The position numbers and the translations under genes were made by a program. A stretch of DNA of 64,000 nt from Phycisphaerae bacterium (lineage in GTDB: Bacteria > Planctomycetota > Phycisphaerae > Phycisphaerales > UBA1924): the NCBI GenBank assembly GCA_022180725.1, contig BQMO01000003.1:62001-126000 (forward strand), written 5' to 3'. The stretch's first letter is position 1. Each line of letters begins with the position of its first letter. This document shows, one piece after another, positions 19,201 to 27,705 of this stretch. Under the pieces are notes generated by a model, which worked only from the letters and a program-made list of their open reading frames with translations, did no database searches and was not told the origin of the DNA.

Positions 19201-19472
19201 ACGTCTTCCACTTCGACCGCTGGTGGAACCCCGCCGTGGAAAACCAGGCCACCGATCGGGCCTACCGCATCGGGCAGACGCGGACGGTGCAGGTTCACAA
19301 GTTCGTGGTGCGGGGCACGCTTGAGGAGCGGATCGACCAGATGATCGAGAGCAAAACGGAACTGGCCGAGAACATCATCGGCAGCGGCGAGGCGTGGATC
19401 AGCGAACTCTCGACCGACCAGTTGCGCGACATTCTCACGCTGCGCAACGACGCGGTGGACGACGAGCCGTAG
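16248..19472 (+). CDS. SNF2-family DNA-dependent ATPase/helicase
   Basis: Bacterial Swi2/Snf2 ATPase of 1,074 aa with the two RecA-like lobes in the C-terminal half. Walker A reads DDMGLGKT (about residues 608-615), motif Ia follows, motif II is DEAQ (about 718-721), motif III is LTGTPVENR, and motif VI is ATDRAYRIGQ. The N-terminal ~450 residues match the bacterial SNF2-associated region in position and length. Such proteins remodel protein-DNA complexes or act with RNA polymerase (compare RapA), but this one's target is unknown. The start is uncertain: GTG at 16248, 16266 and 16275 are in frame, and homologs usually begin close to the VIHAIW segment. Confidence 0.9.
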   Translation: MGGCVFVPLVIHAIWTDGRLHLWCEDAARWPRTSGPESASPPRHPFAGEAALVAAMATLTPFTGEPSTVRLRLPASGGVPAPSSTLARVLGVPHPVGEDEQASLALETVEVPTRSFGPSEAGSVVIDVADALAARAALGETGDCVPGAALRYFAQAARLARAVLAQQRYVPMLSFVQGQVRASWEPWLSDAGMSARVCALIGAMPPSARAADDALRNDPAAVTLSFLAATVDAQCRATLIREHFADSLEGRDPAKDQNVAWLAGLLGEADAVHATGALRQDITRRVRAWLSVLEERGPSSQWRALLRLGEPIGLDAGKGEPASDDPAWRLTFHLQAVEQPTIVLDAPDIWLLPGESATIMGRRVDRPQELLLAELGRASRLYSRLEEALDESQPVALRLTTRHAYEFLREIRPLLIEQGFGVEAPEWWDTPAARLGAKLRLESRGADPFAPIQPGTTNAARAQVGLSALVGYTWEIAVGDTTLSLHEFEQLAARKTPLVRMNGRWVEIRPDDVHAAIRFIRENPGGELKLAEALRLAFGSDLSRTGIPVVGLEASGWLNAFLNSESASRQLRMIDAPGTFHGTLRPYQQRGLSWLAFQETLGFGVCLADDMGLGKTVQLLALLAHERAQAKAEAGEGATVPPTLLLVPMSVVGNWMHETKRFCPDLRLLVHHGTERRLGDEFVKRVEQSDLVVTTYALAHRDRDLLGGVKWGRVVLDEAQYIKNPSAKQSQAVRALNADRRVALTGTPVENRLTELWSIMDFLNPGYLGSSGGFRAQFAVPIERLRDRAKAEQLKGLIRPFVLRRLKSDPTVVADLPEKLESREFTHMTGEQAALYETCVKRTLGDVEHADGMQRRGLVLAALVRLKQICDHPSLVLKDQGDGTGKLPDAGRSGKCIRMLEMLDEVIAEGDQALVFTQFREMGTLLEAMIRHQFGKDVLFMHGGTTQPQRQAIIDRFQKADGSAPVLILSLRAGGVGLNLTAATHVFHFDRWWNPAVENQATDRAYRIGQTRTVQVHKFVVRGTLEERIDQMIESKTELAENIIGSGEAWISELSTDQLRDILTLRNDAVDDEP

Positions 19473-19547
19473 CCGAATGGGACTTCCGCGTTCCGCCGCG
19501 GCGCGGTATGCTTCTCGTGGCGGGGGTGCCCGCCGGAGGGTGCTCCC

Positions 19548-19937
19548 ATGCCGAAACTCGTGGTGCTCGGGGCGGTAACGCAGTGCTCGTTCGGGGCGGC
19601 TCCGTCATCGCTCCTCGTGCTGCCCGTCAATATGGTGACGGGAAACTACGTCCCCGCGGCGAACATCATGGACCACAAGCCCATGGTGAACATTCTCCCG
19701 TTCGGGGTGTGCTCGTCATTGTCGAACCCGACGGTGGCCTCGGCGACGTCGGCGGCGGCGGGGGTACTGACGCCCATGCCGTGCATCCCAGTCACGACGT
19801 CGCCGTGGACGCCGGGGGCGAGCAAGACGACGATCAAGAACATGCCGGCGCTTCACGATGGGTGTACGTGCATGTGCACCTGGGGCGGGACGATCAAGAT
19901 CAACTTTGCCGGCCAGGCCACGATCGACGTGAACTGA
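19548..19937 (+). CDS. PAAR-like (DUF4280) spike-tip protein, orphan
   Basis: A small 129-aa protein with the DUF4280 PAAR-like pattern. Its landmarks are Q-C-S-F-G-A-A-P-S-S, then N-x-M-D-H-K-P-M-V-N-I-L-P-F-G-V-C, NP-T-VASATSAAAGVLTPMPC, S-PWTPGA, PALHDG and C-x-C-x-W-G-G-x-I-x-I. PAAR and PAAR-like proteins cap the spike of type VI secretion systems and related contractile injection systems, binding a metal at the tip. None of the sheath, tube or VgrG genes lies in this window, so its machine must be elsewhere or it has another use. It stands between the helicase and mgtE, 75 nt after the former. Confidence 0.85.
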   Translation: MPKLVVLGAVTQCSFGAAPSSLLVLPVNMVTGNYVPAANIMDHKPMVNILPFGVCSSLSNPTVASATSAAAGVLTPMPCIPVTTSPWTPGASKTTIKNMPALHDGCTCMCTWGGTIKINFAGQATIDVN

Positions 19938-19986
19938 GCCAACCAGGACACGGGCGTATCGCACGCCGGTGTATCATGCCCCACGC

Positions 19987-21381
19987 ATGACGCCCACCGC
20001 CGAACTCCTGCTGCCCGAGGTGGAGGAACTGATCCGCGAGGGTCAGTATTCCGACCTGCGTGATGCGCTGGCGGCGATCCACCCGGCGGACGTGGCGGAC
20101 ATTCTCGGCGAGATCGAGCCGGATAAGGCCGCGGTGGGGTTCCGCTTTCTCCAGCGCGACGACGCCGCCGCGGCGTTCGCGTACCTCTCGCCCGAGAAGC
20201 AGGAAGCCCTGATTGCGCAGTTGGGCAACGAGGGGGCGGCCCGGGTGGTCGAGGCGATGCGCCCCGACGACCGCGCCCGCCTCGTCGATGAACTCCCCGA
20301 GGAAATCGCCCAGCGTGTCATGGCGGCCTTGTCGCCCGAGGAGCGCAAGGCCACGCAGGCCATTCTCGGGTACCCCGAGGGCACCGTGGGACGCCTGATG
20401 ACGCCGGACTATGTTCGCGTGCGGCCGCACTGGAGTGTCGCCCAGGCGCTCGACCACGTGCGCAAGTGGGGCAAGGACGCCGAGACCATCGCGTACATCT
20501 ACGTGATCGACAACGAGGGACGGCTGATCGACGACATGCGGCTGCGGGGATTGCTGCTGGCCAGCCCGGACGACACCGTGGAAAGCCAGATGAACCGGAG
20601 TTTCGTGAAGCTCCAGGCGACCGATCCGCAGGAGGAGGCCGTGCGGATGATGGCCCGCTACGACCGGTTCGCGATGCCGGTGGTTGATTCGCGCGGGGTG
20701 CTGGTGGGGATCGTGACGAGCGACGACGTGGCCGACGTGGCCCAGGCCGAGGCGACCGAGGACATCCAGAAGATGGGCGGCGTGGCGGCGCTCGAGGAGC
20801 CGTACATGCAGGCCGGGCACGTCGAGATGTACAAGAAGCGCGGCGTGTGGCTGGCGGCGTTGTTCGTCGGGCAGACCATCACCATCCTCGTGCTCGGGGG
20901 CTTTCAGAAACGCCTTGAACAGGCCGCCGTCATCGTGCTCTTCATGCCGCTGGTCATGAGTTGCGGGGGCAATAGCGGGAGTCAGGCGGCCACATTGGTG
21001 ACCCGTGCCCTGGCCCTGGGCGAGATCACGCCGATCGACTGGTGGCGGATCATCCGCAAGGAGTTCTTCACCGCGGCGATGCTGGGCGGGTCGTTGGCGC
21101 TGATGGGCTGGGCGTGCGTCGAGTTCTTCGCGATGGTGAACGTGGCGAAGTTCGTCTCCCCCGACCACGCGCCGCGCATGGCGGCGACCGTCGCCGCCGC
21201 GATCTTCACCGTGGTCATGTGGGGCACCACGCTGGGCTCGCTGCTGCCGCTGCTGCTGCGGCGGGCGAAACTGGACCCCGCGGCGGCGAGCAGCCCGATG
21301 GTGGCGACGCTCATGGATGCCAGTGGCACGCTGATCTACCTCGGGGCGGCGATCACGATTCTGTCCGGCACGGTGCTGTAG
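19987..21381 (+). CDS. mgtE: Magnesium transporter MgtE, copy 1
   Basis: Mg2+ channel/transporter of 464 aa. The N-terminal superhelical MgtE_N domain covers about residues 5-125. Two CBS domains (about 130-250, with VVDSRGVLVGIVTSDDVAD) sense cytosolic Mg2+. Five C-terminal helices form the pore and include CGGNSGSQAATLVTRALALG. The pore Asp expected in the last helix region is present in ATLMDASG. The ATG at 19987 is preferred over a GTG at 19969, because MTPTAELLLPEVEEL matches the start of the second copy. The two copies are 24 nt apart on the same strand and probably co-transcribed. Confidence 0.95.
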   Translation: MTPTAELLLPEVEELIREGQYSDLRDALAAIHPADVADILGEIEPDKAAVGFRFLQRDDAAAAFAYLSPEKQEALIAQLGNEGAARVVEAMRPDDRARLVDELPEEIAQRVMAALSPEERKATQAILGYPEGTVGRLMTPDYVRVRPHWSVAQALDHVRKWGKDAETIAYIYVIDNEGRLIDDMRLRGLLLASPDDTVESQMNRSFVKLQATDPQEEAVRMMARYDRFAMPVVDSRGVLVGIVTSDDVADVAQAEATEDIQKMGGVAALEEPYMQAGHVEMYKKRGVWLAALFVGQTITILVLGGFQKRLEQAAVIVLFMPLVMSCGGNSGSQAATLVTRALALGEITPIDWWRIIRKEFFTAAMLGGSLALMGWACVEFFAMVNVAKFVSPDHAPRMAATVAAAIFTVVMWGTTLGSLLPLLLRRAKLDPAAASSPMVATLMDASGTLIYLGAAITILSGTVL

Positions 21382-21405
21382 ACACGCGCGGGACTACTGT
21401 CGCGC

Positions 21406-22797
21406 ATGAATCCCACGGCGCAACTGCTCCTGCCCGAGGTTGAGGACCTGATCGCCCACGGACGCTACGCGGAACTCCGGGAGGCCCTGCACGGGGTGGA
21501 CCCCGCCGACGTTGCGGACACGCTGGCCGAGCTCAGCGTGAAGGATGTCGCACTAGCGTTCCGCGTCTTGCCGCGCGACGACGCGGCCGCGGCGTTCGCG
21601 TACCTGGACCCCGCGCGTCAGGAAAAACTGCTCGCGGCGCTGGGCGACCGGCAGGCCGCCGACGTGCTCGAGGCCATGAGCCCGGACGACCGTGCGCACC
21701 TGCTCGACGAACTTCCCGAGGTCGTGGTGCGGCATGTCGTGTCGGTGCTGTCGCCCGAGACGCGGCGTGTTACGCAGGCCATCCTCGGGTACCCCGCGGG
21801 CACGGTCGGGCGGCTCATGACGCCTGGGTATGTGACGGTGAAGCCGGGGTGGACAGTGGCCGAGGCGATGGATCACATCCGCCGGCACGGCAAGGACGCG
21901 GAGACGATCAACGTGGTCTACGTCGTCGACGAGGAGGGGAAACTGGTTGACGACCTGCGGCTGCGGGCGTTGCTGCTCGCGGACCCCGTCGAGCGCATCG
22001 AGAACCTGATGAACCGGAGCTACGTGAAGCTGAGGGCGACGGAGGACGAATCCGAGGCCGTACGGCTGATGACGCGGTACGACCGCGCCGTGCTCCCGGT
22101 CGTGGATTCGCGCGGCGTCCTGATCGGGATCGTGACCAGCGACGACGTGGCCGACGTGGCGCAGCGGCAGGCCACGGAGGAGATTCACCGGCTGGGCGGC
22201 GTCGAGGCGCTCGATGCGCCGTACATGAAGACCCCGCTGACGAGCCTGGTCATCAAGCGCGGCAAGTGGCTCGCGGCGCTCTTCCTGGGCGAGATGCTCA
22301 CCGCCAGCGCCATGACGCACTACAACTCCGAGCTGGAGCACGCGGTCGTACTGGGGTTGTTTCTCCCGCTCATCATCTCCAGCGGCGGGAACAGCGGGGG
22401 GCAGGCGACCACGCTCATCATCCGCGCGCTGGCCCTCCAAGAGGTCGAGATCCGCGATTGGACACGCGTCTTCTGGCGTGAACTCGCCGGCGGACTGGCC
22501 CTCGGCCTGTTTCTCGCGTTGATCGGGCTGGTGCGCATCCTGGCGTGGCGGTGGATCGGGTGGGGCGAGGCCTACGGCGAGCACTACGTGCTTGTCGGAT
22601 TGACCGTCGCGCTCGCGCTGGTCGGCGTCGTGCTCTGGGGCTCGCTCATGGGCAGCATGCTCCCCTTCGCGCTGCGCGCCTTGAAGCTCGACCCCGCGGC
22701 CATCTCGGCGCCGCTCGTTGCGACGCTGGTAGACGTCACCGGGCTGGTGATCTACTTCAGCGTTGCCAGCATCGTGCTGCGGGGCACGCTCCTGTAG
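21406..22797 (+). CDS. mgtE: Magnesium transporter MgtE, copy 2
   Basis: 463-aa paralog of the gene just upstream, collinear along its whole length. It has the same MgtE_N domain (LLLPEVEDLIAHGRYAEL), paired CBS domains and five-helix pore. The pore sequence is SSGGNSGGQATTLIIRALAL, against CGGNSGSQAATLV in copy 1, and the pore Asp is kept in ATLVDVTG. The soluble domains are much closer to copy 1 than the membrane segments, where the loop after helix 3 differs (RWIGWGEAYGEHY is unique). This suggests an old tandem duplication with divergence in transport properties or oligomerisation partner. The stop codon lies 3 nt from the end of the convergent ATPase gene. Confidence 0.95.
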   Translation: MNPTAQLLLPEVEDLIAHGRYAELREALHGVDPADVADTLAELSVKDVALAFRVLPRDDAAAAFAYLDPARQEKLLAALGDRQAADVLEAMSPDDRAHLLDELPEVVVRHVVSVLSPETRRVTQAILGYPAGTVGRLMTPGYVTVKPGWTVAEAMDHIRRHGKDAETINVVYVVDEEGKLVDDLRLRALLLADPVERIENLMNRSYVKLRATEDESEAVRLMTRYDRAVLPVVDSRGVLIGIVTSDDVADVAQRQATEEIHRLGGVEALDAPYMKTPLTSLVIKRGKWLAALFLGEMLTASAMTHYNSELEHAVVLGLFLPLIISSGGNSGGQATTLIIRALALQEVEIRDWTRVFWRELAGGLALGLFLALIGLVRILAWRWIGWGEAYGEHYVLVGLTVALALVGVVLWGSLMGSMLPFALRALKLDPAAISAPLVATLVDVTGLVIYFSVASIVLRGTLL

Positions 22798-22800
22798 CGA

Positions 22801-24861
22801 TCAGGCGGCGGGAGCGCCCGCCAGCCCGCGCACGCTCGTCGCGCGACGACGCACCGAGGCCCCTTCCGCGGGCTTCTCCGCGTCCGCGAACTCTTCCCCG
22901 AACCGGAAGAGCCGGAACGAGTTGCCCACGACGAACACGTCGCCCACGAAGTGGTACAACGCCGCCAAGGGCAGGGCCAGCTCGCCCACGCGTGACAGCG
23001 TGCCGGTCGCCGCGAGGACCAGCCCCACCAGCGCGATGAGCACCGAGGCGACGATGTTCTGAGCCGTAATCGCCCGCGTCCGCCGCGCCAGTTCGATCAG
23101 GAACGGGATGCGCGCCAGGTCGTCGTTCATGAGCGCCACGCCCGCGGAGTTCGCGGCGATGTCGGAGCCTTCCAGGCCCATCGCCACGCCCACGTCCGCC
23201 GCGGCCAGGCTCGGGCCGTCGTTGATCCCGTCGCCCACCATCATCACCCGGTACCCCGACGCCACCAGGCCCTTCATCTGCTCGTGCTTTTCTTCGGGGA
23301 GGCATTCGGCCTCGATGGCGTCGACGCCCACGGCCTGTCCCACGCGCGTCGCCACGCTCAGCCGATCGCCCGTGAAGATCGCGATGAACTTCACCTCCAA
23401 CTCACGAAGGCGCTGCACGACCGTCTTGGTGCCGGCACGGACGGTGTCCTCCAACCCCACCGCGCCGAGGTACTGCCCGCCGCGCATCACGTGCACGCCG
23501 GTCATGCCCTCGATCTTCGCCTCGACCTGCTCGACCTCGGACTTGATCGCGGGGTTGAGTTCCAACAGCCAGGAAGCGCGGCCGACGCAGACCTCGCCGA
23601 TGCTGGTCTTGGCCTTCACGCCGCGCCCGTGGATCTCCTCGTACGACTTGCTCCCGTCCGGCTCGATGCGAGCGGCCTTGCCGGTCGTCATGATCGACTG
23701 TGCCAGCGGGTGGTTCGAGTGCTGCTCGCCGTGCACCGCGGCGGCGAGCAGGTCGGCCCCCTGCACACCCGTGGCCGGGGCCAGCCGCGTCACCTGGAAC
23801 CGCCCGGTAGTGATCGTGCCGGTCTTGTCCATGACCACGGCGTTGACGATGGCCGAGGTTTCAAGCGCCCGCGGGGTCTTGATCATGATGCCCAGGCGCG
23901 CCGCCGCCGCGAACGCCGCCAGCATCGCGCTCGGACTGGCCAGCAGCAGCGCCGACGGGCACGCCACCACCAGCACCGTGACCGCCGTCACCGCCGCGCT
24001 GTTCTTGAGGGTTTCATTCTCCGATCGGCTGAGCACGAACCAGGCAATCGCCGCCACGCTCAGCACCACCGGCACGAAGAACTGCGCGACCTGCTCGATG
24101 AGCATCTGCCGCGGCGTGCGGCTGCGCTCCGCCTGGGCGATCAACTGCGTCACCTTGCCGATCGTTGTGTCGCCCAGCACCCCGGTCACCTGAAGGTCAA
24201 TCCCGCCCGTCAGGTTGGTCGTGCCCGCGTAGACCGGGTCGCCCGGGCCGACTTCCGCGGGCACGGCCTCGCCCGTCAGCGACGCCTGGTTGATCGTCGA
24301 TCGCCCGCTCGTCACCCGCCCATCCACCGGCAGGTTCTCGCCGGGACGCACCCGCACCGTGTCGCCCACCTTCACCTGTGTGAGTGGGGCCTCGACTTCC
24401 GCCCCATCCCGGACGACCCGGGCCGTGTCCGGGGTCAGTCGAACAAGTTGCTCAATGGCCCGCTGGGCGCCGCTGGCCGATCGGCGGACCAGTTGCCCGA
24501 AGACGACCAGGATGAAGGCCAGCCACCCGGCGGTGGCGTACTCGCCGATGGCCAACGCCGCAAGAATTGCCAAGGCCGCCAGCGACGAACTCGAAATCTT
24601 CCCGCCGCGAACTTCCTTCCAGGCCTCCAGCAGGAGTTGCCACGAAACCAGAACGGTCCCGATCATCGCGGGGATCTGGGCGATCAGGTTCTCGACCAGC
24701 CCGAAGACGTTGCACAGCGTGGTCACGAGGATCAGCATCCCGCCGACCATGTAGAAGATGATCCACCGCTCGATGGCGACTTCGTGGTGCGAGCAGCACA
24801 CCGCGGCGTCGTCGGCGTGATCGTGGGCGGCGTGATCGTGGGCGTGCGTCGGGCTGGCCAT
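22801..24861 (-). CDS. P1B-type heavy-metal ATPase with CPS motif
   Basis: Metal-transporting P-type ATPase of 686 aa. It has an actuator TGE (196-198), a phosphorylation site DKTGT (345-349), a nucleotide-domain His-Pro (SNHPLAQ) and a hinge GDGINDGPSLAAADVG. Instead of an HMA domain, the N-terminus is His/Asp-rich (HAHDHAAHDHADD followed by CCSHH). The helix-6 metal site reads ACPSALLLASPSA, so the usual CPC is CPS at 301-303. The last helices (DVFVVGNSFRLFRF) resemble the Zn/Cd group. Metal specificity is therefore open. The start is placed at the ATG at 24861, just before the His-rich segment; the frame stays open upstream without homology. Confidence 0.9.
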   Translation of the reverse strand: MASPTHAHDHAAHDHADDAAVCCSHHEVAIERWIIFYMVGGMLILVTTLCNVFGLVENLIAQIPAMIGTVLVSWQLLLEAWKEVRGGKISSSSLAALAILAALAIGEYATAGWLAFILVVFGQLVRRSASGAQRAIEQLVRLTPDTARVVRDGAEVEAPLTQVKVGDTVRVRPGENLPVDGRVTSGRSTINQASLTGEAVPAEVGPGDPVYAGTTNLTGGIDLQVTGVLGDTTIGKVTQLIAQAERSRTPRQMLIEQVAQFFVPVVLSVAAIAWFVLSRSENETLKNSAAVTAVTVLVVACPSALLLASPSAMLAAFAAAARLGIMIKTPRALETSAIVNAVVMDKTGTITTGRFQVTRLAPATGVQGADLLAAAVHGEQHSNHPLAQSIMTTGKAARIEPDGSKSYEEIHGRGVKAKTSIGEVCVGRASWLLELNPAIKSEVEQVEAKIEGMTGVHVMRGGQYLGAVGLEDTVRAGTKTVVQRLRELEVKFIAIFTGDRLSVATRVGQAVGVDAIEAECLPEEKHEQMKGLVASGYRVMMVGDGINDGPSLAAADVGVAMGLEGSDIAANSAGVALMNDDLARIPFLIELARRTRAITAQNIVASVLIALVGLVLAATGTLSRVGELALPLAALYHFVGDVFVVGNSFRLFRFGEEFADAEKPAEGASVRRRATSVRGLAGAPAA

Positions 24862-25027
24862 CGCTCGGAAACTCCGTGGGGCGCGTCGATTGACGTATGA
24901 GGGACGGTCCGCAGACCGCGGAACAACGGGCCGGGTGGAAGAATAGGTTCCCGGCGAACCCGGTACCATACGGACCCCGACGGGCCGTTGTTCAGCCCGC
25001 CAAGGGCTTGGCTCCACAGGATCATGC

Positions 25028-26155
25028 ATGCCCGATCACCCTTCCATGCCCCGACCCGGTCGATCCTCACCCGGCACAACGTCCCACGATGGTCCGGTGG
25101 TCACGGTTCTGGGCGTCGGGCAGATGGGGTTGGTGTGCGCGGGCGTCCTCGCATCGCCCGAGCCGTCACGCGACGCCCCACCGGGGCTGATCCGGCGACC
25201 GGTCCGCGTTCGGCTGTGGGGGCACAGTGTTGAAGAAGCCGGTCGCGTGGCGCAAACACGGCGCTCGCCGCGTCTGGACGGGTTCATCCTGCCGGACGAT
25301 GTCGAGGTCGTTCTGAAAGATGCCCCGGCTCTGGCGAGCGCATCGCTGATCGTCTCGGCGGTCCCTGTGCAGCATACCCGTGAGACCTGGACGCGACTGG
25401 CCCCGCACGTCCCCTCGGGTGCGGCGGTTCTCAGTGTCGCCAAGGGGGTCGAGACGGGCACACTCCTGCGGCCCACCCAGATCATCACGGACGTCCTTCG
25501 GGCGACCGGGCGTGACAATCCGGACACGCGCCCGCGACGAGTCGGCTCGCTTTCCGGGCCGACCATCGCCGCGGAACTGGCACGCTGCCTCCCCGCCGCC
25601 ATGATCGCCGCCAGCGACGACCCCGACTTCGCCCGCGGCGTGCAGACGCTCTTCGGCACGTCGTGGCTGCGGGTCTACACCCACCCCGACCTGATCGGCG
25701 TGGAACTCGCCGGCGCCATGAAGAACGTCATCGCCATCGCCGCGGGGATTGTCGATGGGCTCCGGGCCGGCAACAACGCCAAGAGCGCCCTGCTCGCGCG
25801 CGGCCTGGCGGAGATTACCCGCCTCGGGGTCGCCATGGGCGCCAGCCCCGACACCTTCTTCGGCATCGCCGGCGTGGGCGACCTGGCGACCAGTTGTTTC
25901 AGCCCCGAGGGCCGCAACCGGACCTGCGGCGAGGCGCTGGGCAAGGGCGAGAAACTCGACGCCTACCTCGCCCGCATCCCCTTCGTCGTCGAGGGAGTGC
26001 AGACCACGCGCGCCGTGGTCGAACTTGCGCGGAAGTACCGCGTCGAAATCCCCATCACCGCCGCCGTTCACGCGGTCCTTTTCGACGGGCAGGACCCCAT
26101 CGACGCCATCGGGCAACTCATGGCCCGCGATCCGAAACCCGAACGGGTTGGGTAA
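25028..26155 (+). CDS. gpsA: NAD(P)-dependent glycerol-3-phosphate dehydrogenase
   Basis: Reduces dihydroxyacetone phosphate to sn-glycerol 3-phosphate for phospholipid synthesis; cytosolic, 375 aa. An N-terminal Rossmann motif (VTVLGVGQMGLVCAGVLA, in place of the commoner GxGxWG form) starts after a ~25-residue Pro/Arg-rich extension. Then come LSVAKGVETGT with a catalytic Lys, SGPTIAAEL, the C-terminal helical domain GVELAGAMKNVIAIAAGI with the second Lys, and GIAGVGDLATSCFSPEGRNR. The start is uncertain by a few residues, as a second ATG lies at 25046. It is divergent from the P-type ATPase. Confidence 0.92.
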   Translation: MPDHPSMPRPGRSSPGTTSHDGPVVTVLGVGQMGLVCAGVLASPEPSRDAPPGLIRRPVRVRLWGHSVEEAGRVAQTRRSPRLDGFILPDDVEVVLKDAPALASASLIVSAVPVQHTRETWTRLAPHVPSGAAVLSVAKGVETGTLLRPTQIITDVLRATGRDNPDTRPRRVGSLSGPTIAAELARCLPAAMIAASDDPDFARGVQTLFGTSWLRVYTHPDLIGVELAGAMKNVIAIAAGIVDGLRAGNNAKSALLARGLAEITRLGVAMGASPDTFFGIAGVGDLATSCFSPEGRNRTCGEALGKGEKLDAYLARIPFVVEGVQTTRAVVELARKYRVEIPITAAVHAVLFDGQDPIDAIGQLMARDPKPERVG

Positions 26156-26267
26156 TCGCGGGGCGTTGGCTCTGCCTCCATTCGAGCCTGCAACCATGGA
26201 ACACGCCGGGTTTCACGCCCAACCCCCGATCGGGTAGAGTGTGCGGCGATCTCTCAGGGGCACGCCC

Positions 26268-27641
26268 ATGCACACCACCCGAATCTCCCGTCGAACCTTC
26301 ATGCACCACGCCGCCGCGTCGGGCGCGGTGCTCCTCGCCTCGCCCCGGCTCTTCGCCGCCCGGCCCGACACCACGCTGCGCGTGCTCTGCATCGGGGTCA
26401 TCGGCACCATAGGCGGGCACGACCGCAAGACCATCGCCGCCCACCCGCGGGCGGAGATGGTCGGCCTGTGCGACGTCGACGCCAAGGCCCTGGCCCAGGC
26501 CGCCAAGGATCACCCTGATGCCTTCACCTGCGCCGACTACCGCGAGGCCTTCGAGAAGCACGGCGACAAGTTCGACGCCGTCATCGTCGCCACGCCGGAT
26601 CACTCCCACGCGTCGATCATGACGCTGGCCCTGGCCCGCGGGAAGCACGTCTACGGGCAGAAGCCGCTCGTCCATCAACTCGAAGAACTCGACCTGCTCA
26701 CGCGGGCGGTGGCCGCGCGCCCGGGGTTGGTGACGCAGACCGGCGCCCAGCGCATCGAGCACGCGGCGAGGCGGGCCGCGGTCGATATCTTGAAAGGCGG
26801 GGCGTTGGGGCGCGTCGTCGAGGCGCACATCGTGTTCGGTGGGGGTGCCCGCGCGGGGGGGTACTACTTCGCCGACGGCACCATCGGCGACCCCATCGAC
26901 CCGCCCGAGGGCTTCGATTACAACCTCTGGCTGTGCGGCGCGCAGTTTGAACCCTGCCGCCCCAACATGGTGCAGCGCCAGTGGCGCAGTTGGTGGCGTT
27001 ACGGCGGCGGCCAAATGGCCGACTGGGTCGTTCACCTCACCGACGTCCTCTTCTACGCCTTCCCCGAACTCACCTCGCCCGTGGCGGTGTGCTCGCGCAC
27101 GCCCTCGCACGATCTCGAACACTTCCACGCCGGGCGCGTCCTCTCGACGCTCACCTACCCCGTCGCCAGCGACCGGTTCGCCAACAGCACGTGCAACTTC
27201 TACTTCTACGACTCCGACATGAAGCCCGACCGGGCGCACCTGGGCCTGGGTCCGGGTGAGTGGCCCAGCGGCATCCTCACCATCGCCGTCTGCGAGGGGG
27301 GCACGCTCGTGCTCGCCCCCGAGGGGCCGCTCGAAATCTGGCGCGGGGGCGAGAAGACCGACGGCCTGAAGTGGCCGGGCCTTCCCGAGTACGCGAAGTT
27401 CAACCACTGGCACGCCTGGGTGGACAAGGCGCTTGGAATCGACACGCCGCACCTGTGGATGCCCTTCGCCACGGGCTTGAAGTGCACCGAGCCGGGCTTG
27501 CTCGCCGTCAAGGCCGCCAAGTTCCCCGGGCAGGTGCTCCAGTGGGACCGCGCCGCGCTGAAGTTCCCGAACCACGCCGAGGCGACCAAGACCCTTGTGC
27601 GGCGGGACTACCGCGCGGGCTTCGAGCCGGTCCGACTGTAA
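26268..27641 (+). CDS. Tat-exported Gfo/Idh/MocA oxidoreductase
   Basis: NAD(P)-dependent sugar or inositol-type dehydrogenase of 457 aa. A twin-arginine signal (RISRRTFMHHAAASGAVLL, cleavage after about residue 32) indicates export in folded form with bound cofactor. The Rossmann core follows: VLCIGVIGTIGGHD, CDVDAKAL, then VIVATPDHSHASI and GKHVYGQKPL, where Gln replaces the usual Glu before the conserved Lys-Pro. The C-terminal half is the alpha/beta substrate domain (GGGQMADWVVHLTDVLFYAF). Planctomycetes carry many such exported paralogs; the substrate cannot be read here. The ATG at 26268 is chosen over a GTG at 26241 because the Tat motif then sits at the N-terminus. Confidence 0.92.
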   Translation: MHTTRISRRTFMHHAAASGAVLLASPRLFAARPDTTLRVLCIGVIGTIGGHDRKTIAAHPRAEMVGLCDVDAKALAQAAKDHPDAFTCADYREAFEKHGDKFDAVIVATPDHSHASIMTLALARGKHVYGQKPLVHQLEELDLLTRAVAARPGLVTQTGAQRIEHAARRAAVDILKGGALGRVVEAHIVFGGGARAGGYYFADGTIGDPIDPPEGFDYNLWLCGAQFEPCRPNMVQRQWRSWWRYGGGQMADWVVHLTDVLFYAFPELTSPVAVCSRTPSHDLEHFHAGRVLSTLTYPVASDRFANSTCNFYFYDSDMKPDRAHLGLGPGEWPSGILTIAVCEGGTLVLAPEGPLEIWRGGEKTDGLKWPGLPEYAKFNHWHAWVDKALGIDTPHLWMPFATGLKCTEPGLLAVKAAKFPGQVLQWDRAALKFPNHAEATKTLVRRDYRAGFEPVRL

Positions 27642-27705
27642 AACACCGGCACGGGCGTAGTGGGGTCTCTGCGACGCGTTCTTCCCGCGAGGGCGCCCCG
27701 GGTTC

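Noticed and set aside
19938..19986. Magnesium riboswitch in front of mgtE
   Set aside because: Only 49 nt separate the genes, too short for an M-box, and no suitable structure was seen.
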